From an uncultured Bacilli bacterium (GTDB taxonomy: Bacteria; Bacillota_I; Bacilli_A; RF39; UBA660), in the NCBI GenBank assembly GCA_947629285.1, contig CANRDA010000031.1:1-10176 (forward strand): a stretch of 10,176 bases of DNA. The letters run 5' to 3'. Positions 1 to 4,755 of the stretch are shown one piece after another. The position numbers and the translations under genes are program-made. Each line of letters opens with the position of its first letter. Positions within the stretch are counted from its first letter, which is position 1. Below the pieces are notes generated by a model. The model did no database searches and was not told where the DNA came from. It saw only the letters and a list, made by a program, of their open reading frames with translations.

Positions 1-204
1 AAATTAGATATAAATAAATTTAATAAACAATATCCAAGCTTAACAATAAAGTATTCAAATATATTTCACGATAGATTCATGATATTAGATGATACTTTAT
101 ATCACATAGGAGCATCCTTAAAGGACTTAGGTAAGAAGTGTTTTGCAATAAATAAGATAGAAGATATAGAATATCTAAAAAGGATAGTAGGTGTGATAAA
201 ATGA
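1..204 (+). CDS. ORF6N-type protein, C-terminal fragment (runs in from the left edge)
   Basis: Open from base 1 in frame 1 and ends at TGA 202-204; the start lies outside the window. The 67 visible residues match the C-terminus of the gene ending at 1067 almost residue for residue, including HDRFMILDD and HIGASLKDLGKKCF. That segment has the shape of half a phospholipase-D-like HxK(x)4D motif with Arg in place of Lys (H-D-R-F-M-I-L-D). Such tails follow an N-terminal ORF6N domain in phage- and mobile-element-associated proteins, but no ORF6N domain is visible for this copy. Its stop overlaps the ATG of the next gene (ATGA at 201-204), so the two are translationally coupled. Assignment rests on similarity to the neighbouring paralogue; the enzymatic activity of the tail is unknown. 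Confidence 0.72.
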   Translation, partial: KLDINKFNKQYPSLTIKYSNIFHDRFMILDDTLYHIGASLKDLGKKCFAINKIEDIEYLKRIVGVIK

Positions 205-476
205 ATGAAATAGAAGAAGTAAAAATCGAAAATTTAATATATGAAGTAAGGGGAAAACAAGTGATGTTAGATAGTGATTTGGCAATTCTTTACCAAGTTG
301 AAACTAAAAGAATAAATGAAGCAGTAAAAAATAATCCATTAAAATTTCCAGAAAGATTTAGTTTCGTTATGTCGGATCAAGAGACCTTAAACTTGAGGTC
401 GAAAATTTCGACCTCAAGTTTTAAGAAAAACTATGGTGGTAGAAGATATAACCCAAGAGTATTTACAGAAGAATGA
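201..476 (+). pseudogene. ORF6N-domain protein, N-terminal half, ended by in-frame TGA
   Basis: Ninety-one residues carrying most of an ORF6N domain. A YEVRGKQVMLDSDLAILYQVETKRINEAV segment (about residues 14-42) is followed by FPERFSF, LRSKISTSS and YGGRRYNPRVFTEE. ORF6N proteins are phage antirepressor/regulator-like proteins. The family typically continues FTEQGVAML. Here the codon at the glycine is TGA (474-476) and the same frame resumes at once with VAML, so this looks like a single GGA-to-TGA change. The start ATG overlaps the upstream stop, with GGTGTGAT just ahead as a possible ribosome site. Without the downstream half the ORF6N fold would be incomplete. Either this is a recent pseudogene or two peptides are made by termination and reinitiation. 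Joined, 201-1067 would encode 288 residues. Confidence 0.75.
389..421. repeat. Perfect inverted repeat, 16-bp arms, inside the ORF6N coding region
   Basis: Arms 389-404 (AAACTTGAGGTCGAAA) and 406-421 are exact reverse complements around a single central A at 405. It encodes the LNLRSKISTSSF stretch and uses codons that are rare in these AT-rich genes (AGG, TCG twice, ACC). It could form a cruciform in DNA, a strong hairpin in the mRNA, or a protein-binding site. There is no T-run after it, so it is not a normal terminator. Confidence 0.85.
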
Positions 477-866
477 GTAGCGATGCTTGCAACTATATTA
501 AAATCAAAAGTAGCTACAATAGTTAGTATTAAAATAATGGATACTTTTGTAGCGATGAGAAAATTCATAAATGAAAATAGAGATATATTTAGAAAAATAA
601 ATAATATAGAAATAAAAATGTTAGAACACGATTCAAAGATAGATGAGTTGTTTGACGCATTAGAACCTAAAAAAGTAGAAAGTCAAAAGATATTCTTTAA
701 TGGTGAGATATATGATTCATATAGTCTAATAATAGAATTGATAAAGCAAGCTATAAAAAGAATAATTATAATAGATAATTATATAGATAAAAGTGTATTA
801 GATATGTTAGTTAATAAGAAAAATAATGTAGATGTAATCCTTGTTACAAGTAGCCGTTATTTAACT

Positions 867-1026
867 AAATTAGATATAAATAAATTTAATAAACAATATC
901 CAAACTTAACAATAAAGTATTCAAATATATTTCACGATAGATTTATAATAATAGATGATACTTTATACCACATAGGAGCATCTTTAAAAGACTTAGGTAA
1001 GAAGTGTTTTGGTATAACTAAGATTG
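867..1026 (+). repeat. Direct repeat of bases 1-160 (tandem gene duplication)
   Basis: Starting at the shared AAATTAGATATAAATAAATT, bases 867-1026 match bases 1-160 with only scattered substitutions and no gaps over most of the length. The copies diverge after the shared AAGAAGTGTTTT and lose similarity near the two stop codons. The repeat unit is one ORF6N-type gene, about 866 bp. It could support unequal recombination between the copies. Confidence 0.85.
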
Positions 1027-1034
1027 AAGATAAA

Positions 1035-1065
1035 AAATACTTGAATCTAATATTATCAAGTATTT
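1035..1065 (-). terminator. Intrinsic terminator of the 1056-1682 peptidase gene, inside the convergent ORF6N gene
   Basis: A perfect 10-bp stem (AAATACTTGA 1035-1044 with 1056-1065) and an 11-nt loop. Read on the - strand it ends in a T-run (positions 1037-1032). The peptidase stop codon lies in its 5' arm. On the + strand the hairpin is followed by AGTTTA, a poor U-tract, so termination is expected mainly for the - strand transcript. Confidence 0.6.
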
Positions 1066-1682
1066 AGTTTATACTCTTCCAAAGTAATATCGTTATCATG
1101 TATATATTTTGCCACCTCAACACCTACATATCTATAATGCCATGGTTCATACTTAAATCCAGTTATATGAAATTTTGCTTTGGGATATCTTAAAATAAAT
1201 CCATATTTATACGAATTATTAATCATCCAAGTAAATTCCTTTGTATCTTCAAAATTATCATAATCTAATGTGTTATTAGAAACATCTACTGCAAGACCAG
1301 TTTGGTGTTCTGAATGACCTTTTCTCGCACTTGCCATATCTGCATAATAAAATCCTTTATCTTTAACATATCCACTGTAAAGTTTATCCTGATAATCATA
1401 ACTTCTATAAGTAGATACTGCTATAATATTAAATCCATCTCTTTTCGCATCACTTGCCATCTTTTCAAAAGCAACTTTAGCCTCATGCCTTAAATATTTA
1501 TCTTCGTATGCATATTTATTATCTATAAGTTCTAAATCACTTGGAACATAGTCACTTGTAAGTTTATTATTTTTATTAACTACAAAGTCATAAGTAGTAG
1601 GGGAGTATATAGTATTAACATCCTTATAAAAATTACTGTTTTCTAGCATGATAAGTATTAATATATAAATAATTTTTTCCAT
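1056..1682 (-). CDS. M15 family D-alanyl-D-alanine carboxypeptidase (VanY-like), short form
   Basis: A 208-residue zinc peptidase of the VanY/DacB-type M15B family, which trims the terminal D-alanine from peptidoglycan stem peptides outside the membrane. Visible motifs are STYRSYDYQ (90-98), SEHQTGLAVD with zinc ligands His126 and Asp133, and EPWHYR with catalytic Glu179 and zinc ligand His182. All key residues are present, so it should be active. The N-terminus has only a short hydrophobic run (IIYILILIML, 4-13), enough for a weak signal or anchor, and no stalk region, unlike its two upstream paralogues. GGTGAT lies 3 nt before ATG 1682, which fixes the start. It overlaps the convergent ORF6N gene by 12 bp. 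The substrate (D-Ala-D-Ala, or another dipeptide bond) is inferred from the family only. Confidence 0.88.
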   Translation of the reverse strand: MEKIIYILILIMLENSNFYKDVNTIYSPTTYDFVVNKNNKLTSDYVPSDLELIDNKYAYEDKYLRHEAKVAFEKMASDAKRDGFNIIAVSTYRSYDYQDKLYSGYVKDKGFYYADMASARKGHSEHQTGLAVDVSNNTLDYDNFEDTKEFTWMINNSYKYGFILRYPKAKFHITGFKYEPWHYRYVGVEVAKYIHDNDITLEEYKLNT

Positions 1683-1685
1683 ACC

Positions 1686-1702
1686 ATCACCACTATATTA
1701 TA
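1686..1702 (-). promoter_or_regulatory. Compact -10 box plus ribosome site of the short peptidase gene
   Basis: On the - strand: TATAAT (1702-1697), 5 nt, GGTGAT (1691-1686), 3 nt, ATG 1682. Transcription starting 6-7 nt below the -10 box would begin at the ribosome site. No TTGACA-like -35 is seen. A terminator U-tract ends just upstream. Confidence 0.5.
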
Positions 1703-1704
1703 TG

Positions 1705-1750
1705 AAAAAAAAGAATATTATCTATTTTAAAAAGTATTCATAATATTCTT
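1705..1750 (-). terminator. Terminator-like hairpin after the 387-residue peptidase gene
   Basis: On the - strand an 11-bp perfect stem (AAGAATATTAT, 1750-1740 with 1721-1711) has an 18-nt loop containing the gene's TAG stop (1724-1722). A run of six T (1710-1705) follows. The stem is almost all A-T, so termination may be partial, allowing read-through into the 208-residue peptidase gene. Confidence 0.5.
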
Positions 1751-2885
1751 CATAAGTAATATCGTTTTCATATATGTATGTTGCAACGTCAACTCCTACA
1801 TATCTATAATGCCATGCCTCAAAGATATATCCTGTTATATATTCGTTTTCTTTAGAATATCTCATTATAAATCCATATTTATATGCATTATCCTTAAGCC
1901 ATTTATATTCATCAGTATTTGCAAATTCATCAAAAGATACATTATCTTTATTAGTTAAATCTGCTGAATATCCAAGTTGGTGTTCCGAAAAGCCGGGTCT
2001 TGCAGAATAAGTATCTGCATTTTTAACTCCATCTGCTTTAACATAGTTATTGTATAATGTAGATTGAAAACTATAACTTCTATATCCAGTAGTAACTTTT
2101 AAAGTTAAACCTTTACTTCTTGCATCATCTGCCATTTTAACAAAGTTTTCATAAGCAACTTTTTTAAGTTGCGCTTTATCTCTTGCATAAATTCCAGTAA
2201 CATCTACTAAATCATCAGGTACATAGTTTTTATCTAAGTAGAAGAATTTATTTACTAAAGTATACATTCCTTTAGATAAATCTGCTGCTTTAGAATCAGT
2301 ATAAAATTCATAATCAAGATTAGAATTTATTCTTTTAACAATCTCTTTATAACTTAAATCTTTATGTTTTTCATAGTATGATAAATATCTATCAAGGTTA
2401 TCTTCTATAAAGTATTTTTCACTTAAAAATTCATTAGTTGTATTATTTAACTCTACATCATCTTTTAAATCATTTACATATTTAATAGTATTAGAAACAT
2501 CATATTTATCTAAATATTTTACATATTCATCTATCTTAGTCTCTTTAAATTCATCATTATTTATAAGTTCAAATATCTTTAAATAATCTATATCTTTATA
2601 TTTAGATGTGTATTTTAAATATAAATTTAGTTTATTAGGATTATAATTTTCACTATCAATCATATATATTAAGTTTTCATTATAATCATATTTTAATATA
2701 GTATCAATTTCAGATTTAGTAAGTTTTTCTATTTCAATTATCTCAAGATTATTATATCCTTTATCTTTTAAAGTTTTATTGCTTTTTAGGGTGAGTGTTA
2801 AAAAAATTAAAATGATAATTATTAATATGACTAAAAATAAAATTAATACTCTTTTTTTATTTACTTTTCTTTTTTTCTTTTTCAT
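1722..2885 (-). CDS. M15 family D-alanyl-D-alanine carboxypeptidase, membrane-anchored, long stalk
   Basis: A 387-residue VanY-type zinc peptidase. A lysine-rich cytoplasmic tip (1-12) precedes one transmembrane helix (about 13-33). An acidic, tyrosine-rich extracytoplasmic stalk (about 40-215) follows, then the catalytic domain. The latter shows TTGYRSYSFQ, SEHQLGYSAD (zinc ligands His302, Asp309) and EAWHYR (Glu356, zinc ligand His359). The stalk contains three degenerate copies of a YLxYxxKYKD-type unit, at about 86-110, 118-139 and 164-187; the 313-residue paralogue has one. A reading open from an ATG at 2912 exists, but its GGS codons are the GGTGGT ribosome site, so ATG 2885 is the real start. 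It acts outside the membrane on cell-wall stem peptides. It lies in a tandem same-strand set with two paralogues. Confidence 0.88.
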   Translation of the reverse strand: MKKKKRKVNKKRVLILFLVILIIIILIFLTLTLKSNKTLKDKGYNNLEIIEIEKLTKSEIDTILKYDYNENLIYMIDSENYNPNKLNLYLKYTSKYKDIDYLKIFELINNDEFKETKIDEYVKYLDKYDVSNTIKYVNDLKDDVELNNTTNEFLSEKYFIEDNLDRYLSYYEKHKDLSYKEIVKRINSNLDYEFYTDSKAADLSKGMYTLVNKFFYLDKNYVPDDLVDVTGIYARDKAQLKKVAYENFVKMADDARSKGLTLKVTTGYRSYSFQSTLYNNYVKADGVKNADTYSARPGFSEHQLGYSADLTNKDNVSFDEFANTDEYKWLKDNAYKYGFIMRYSKENEYITGYIFEAWHYRYVGVDVATYIYENDITYEEYYEYFLK

Positions 2886-2888
2886 AGA

Positions 2889-2906
2889 ACCACCATTATT
2901 ATTATA
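2889..2906 (-). promoter_or_regulatory. Compact -10 box plus ribosome site of the long peptidase gene
   Basis: On the - strand: TATAAT (2906-2901), 6 nt, GGTGGT (2894-2889), 3 nt, ATG 2885. The spacing is identical to that at 4735-4758. The expected -35 position is T-rich rather than TTGACA. Confidence 0.5.
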
Positions 2907-2921
2907 ACTCAAAAAATGAAT

Positions 2922-2945
2922 AAAAAAAGGAATTTTAATCCTTTT
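2922..2945 (-). terminator. Weak terminator-like hairpin after the 313-residue peptidase gene
   Basis: On the - strand: AAAAGGA (2945-2939), 7-nt loop holding the TAA stop, TCCTTTT (2931-2925), then three more T. The 7-bp stem has only two G-C pairs, so it is probably leaky. Confidence 0.35.
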
Positions 2946-3876
2946 CTACAAAATATGCATAATATTCGTCAAATGTAATGTCATTATCGTGTATATAAGT
3001 TGCTGCCTCAATTCCAACATAACGATAGTGCCATGACTCATATTCATATCCAGTTAAGTATTCTTTACCTTTAGGATATCTTAATATAAATCCATATTTA
3101 TAAGCATTTTCACTTAACCATTTAAATTCGTCAAACTCTTCAAATGTCGCACCAGTAGAACCATAAGTTTGTATATCAACTGCCATACCTGTTTGGTGTT
3201 CTGAAAAACCTGCTCTTGCTGCAATCTTATCTGCTTCTTTTTCACCTCTTATACTCTTGTAGTAATCGTAAGTTTCTTCTTGGTCTTCAAAACTTCTATA
3301 AGATGAATTAATTATTAAAGTTAAATCTTCTTTTTTAGCTGCATTAAACATTTCTCTAAAAGCACTATAAGTTTCTTCTGTAACCATTTGGTTATCTCCG
3401 AAACTGTATTGATTACTTACCTTAACCATATCATCTGAATTATAAGATTCATCTAAACTATTAAATTTATTAGTAAGCATTAAATGTCCTTTAGATAAAT
3501 CAGTCTTTTTAGTATCAGTATACCAATCTTTATTCGCCCCAACATTTATTATTGCAACAGTATCAGTATAATCACTATCATTATTTAAGTAATAGTCTAC
3601 ATAGTCCTTTAAATTATCTTCAATAAAGTATTTTTCATATAATAAAGATATAATATCTTTATTATATTCTAGTGTTAGAATATAATCTTTAGACTTATCA
3701 CTTAACTTTTCGATTGTTTCTACTTCCTTATCGTTATATCCAATCTTTTTAAATTTATAATCATAAGTTTTATGATAATTTATAGTATTTATAGTGTATG
3801 TAACACCAAAAACAATTACTACTACAACAAATATTAAAACTACAATAGAACCTTTCTTTATCCTTCTTTTTTTCAT
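2935..3876 (-). CDS. M15 family D-alanyl-D-alanine carboxypeptidase, membrane-anchored, short stalk
   Basis: A 313-residue VanY-type zinc peptidase with a basic tip (KKRRIKK), one transmembrane helix (about 10-29) and a stalk. The catalytic domain holds INSSYRSFEDQ, SEHQTGMAVD (zinc ligands His227, Asp234) and ESWHYR (Glu280, zinc ligand His283). The YFIEDNL...DLSKGH...NKF stretch before the catalytic domain aligns with the corresponding part of the 387-residue paralogue, and the tails of all three paralogues share TYIHDNDIT/EY-type endings. GGTGAT lies 3 nt before ATG 3876. It is the most upstream of the three - strand peptidase genes, divergent from the repeat-protein gene. It likely modifies peptidoglycan stem peptides on the outer face of the membrane. 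The exact bond cut is inferred from the family. Confidence 0.88.
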   Translation of the reverse strand: MKKRRIKKGSIVVLIFVVVVIVFGVTYTINTINYHKTYDYKFKKIGYNDKEVETIEKLSDKSKDYILTLEYNKDIISLLYEKYFIEDNLKDYVDYYLNNDSDYTDTVAIINVGANKDWYTDTKKTDLSKGHLMLTNKFNSLDESYNSDDMVKVSNQYSFGDNQMVTEETYSAFREMFNAAKKEDLTLIINSSYRSFEDQEETYDYYKSIRGEKEADKIAARAGFSEHQTGMAVDIQTYGSTGATFEEFDEFKWLSENAYKYGFILRYPKGKEYLTGYEYESWHYRYVGIEAATYIHDNDITFDEYYAYFVEKD

Positions 3877-3879
3877 ATT

Positions 3880-3897
3880 ATCACCATTTATATTTTA
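3880..3897 (-). promoter_or_regulatory. Compact -10 box plus ribosome site of the 313-residue peptidase gene
   Basis: On the - strand: TAAAAT (3897-3892), 6 nt, GGTGAT (3885-3880), 3 nt, ATG 3876. It has the same layout as the other two peptidase genes. No clear -35 is seen. Confidence 0.45.
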
Positions 3898-3950
3898 ACA
3901 CACTATTACACTTTTTAATACATTTAATTAAACAAATTTTAATAAAAGCA

Positions 3951-3978
3951 TTGACATATATTTAAAATAGTGTATAAT
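3951..3978 (+). promoter_or_regulatory. Consensus sigma-A promoter of the repeat-protein gene
   Basis: TTGACA (3951-3956), 16-bp spacer, TATAAT (3973-3978). Start of transcription is expected near 3985, giving a leader of about 47 nt before GTG 4032. It is one of only two TTGACA boxes noticed in the window, both in well-formed promoters. Confidence 0.85.
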
Positions 3979-4031
3979 ACAATAGCTTCTTATAAATTAG
4001 AAACAAAAAAATTGAAAAGGGGGTGTATTTT

Positions 4032-4628
4032 GTGATAGATAGAGATACAATAATTAAAAAAATACTTAAATTTATGGAAAAAAACGGCAATAAATTGACT
4101 CTTGAAAAGTTTGAGTCCGATATTTTAAAATTAAATGATGCCAATCTTTCTTTTACATTTTCTGCAATTGAAGGGTCTGATATTAGAGCTCACGGTAAAA
4201 TAATTATAGATAGTGGCGATTTAACTTTAAATTATCTATTTCCTAAGTGTAGGAAAGGTGCGGATATAATCTCGCATGGAAAAGTAATTATAAACAGTAA
4301 AAATTCATATTGGAATTTATTATTCGCCCGTGATATAGAGGGTGCGGATGTACTTTCTCACGGTGATGTAATAATAAATAATGGCAACTTAAGAGAAAAT
4401 TTAGAATTTGCTAGGGTAGTTAAAGGAGCAAATAAGAATGCCCACTGTGATGTCTTAGTAAAAAGCAATAATCCATATTGGAATTGCGTTGCAGTTAAAG
4501 AGTTACAAGGAATTGATGAATCTCTTCATGAAAATATAATAAATTCAAGTGGAGAAGTATTCTATAAATATCTTTTTAGAAATTTTAAAGAAGATTCTAA
4601 AAATAAAAAAACTAAAATAAAAAAATAA
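4032..4628 (+). CDS. Uncharacterised protein of five 28-residue repeats
   Basis: 198 residues, no signal peptide or membrane segment, so probably cytoplasmic. After a helical N-terminus (1-47) come five repeats of exactly 28 residues at 48-75, 76-103, 104-131, 132-159 and 160-187, then a lysine-rich tail. The repeat pattern is G-A-D-I-x-x-H-G-x-V-I-I-N-S-x-N-x-x-x-N-x-x-F-A-R-x-x-x. The His at position 7 is kept in all five, while the fifth is most degenerate. A constant period of this kind suggests a solenoid binding protein. I recall similar GAD..AH..VI repeats in uncharacterised Firmicute proteins but cannot name a family. GTG 4032 is chosen because AAAAGGGGGTG ends 6 nt before it; a GTG at 4023 lies inside that ribosome site. 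It has its own strong promoter and terminator, so it is a single-gene unit. Confidence 0.8.
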   Translation: MIDRDTIIKKILKFMEKNGNKLTLEKFESDILKLNDANLSFTFSAIEGSDIRAHGKIIIDSGDLTLNYLFPKCRKGADIISHGKVIINSKNSYWNLLFARDIEGADVLSHGDVIINNGNLRENLEFARVVKGANKNAHCDVLVKSNNPYWNCVAVKELQGIDESLHENIINSSGEVFYKYLFRNFKEDSKNKKTKIKK

Positions 4629-4633
4629 TGAAG

Positions 4634-4663
4634 AACTATTATAGTATCTATGATAGTTTTTTT
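4634..4663 (+). terminator. Intrinsic terminator of the repeat-protein gene
   Basis: An 11-bp stem (4634-4644 with 4648-4658, one G-U pair), a 3-nt loop and seven T (4657-4663). It lies 5 nt after the TAA stop. Confidence 0.85.
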
Positions 4664-4734
4664 CTTTGAAAAAATATGGAAAGTATTTATTTAAACTTTA
4701 TCTATAACTACTTTTTAAAAACTAAAAAATATTG

Positions 4735-4752
4735 TATAATGATTGTGGTGGT
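4735..4752 (+). promoter_or_regulatory. Compact -10 box plus ribosome site of the nuclease gene
   Basis: TATAAT (4735-4740), 6 nt, GGTGGT (4747-4752), 3 nt, ATG 4756. The spacing is base-for-base the same as at the 387-residue peptidase gene. The predicted leader is about 9 nt and consists mainly of the ribosome site. No TTGACA is seen at the -35 position. Confidence 0.5.
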
Positions 4753-4755
4753 AGT

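Larger units (their letters stand above)
483..1067 (+). pseudogene. ORF6N-type protein, remainder with PLD-like C-terminal domain
   Basis: Continues the 201-476 frame directly after the TGA. It opens with MLATILKSKVATIVSIKIMDTFVAMRKFI, the usual end of an ORF6N domain. A charged linker (about residues 35-65) follows, then a C-terminal domain with IFFNGEIYDSYSLI, IIIIDNYID, DVILVTSS, HDRFIIIDD and HIGASLKDLGKK. The H-D-R-F-I-I-I-D string matches a phospholipase-D-type HxK(x)4D motif with Arg for Lys. Only one half-motif is seen, so catalysis is doubtful. ATG 483 sits six bases after the TGA, so reinitiation could still make a 194-residue protein, but it has no clear Shine-Dalgarno of its own. 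The last 12 bp overlap the convergent peptidase gene. Whether this is a dead gene or a split expressed gene cannot be told from sequence. Confidence 0.7.

Noticed and set aside
474..476. TGA read as Gly (code 25) or Trp (code 4) instead of stop
   Set aside because: TGA ends several other frames where expected (202-204, the 1056-1682 gene, 9082-9084) and tryptophan is encoded by TGG, for example in the WHYR motifs. A point mutation is simpler, although Gly is the residue the family expects.
3962..4144. A - strand 60-residue open frame across the promoter and start of the repeat-protein gene
   Set aside because: It overlaps the consensus promoter and the real + strand gene and has no ribosome site or protein-like pattern.
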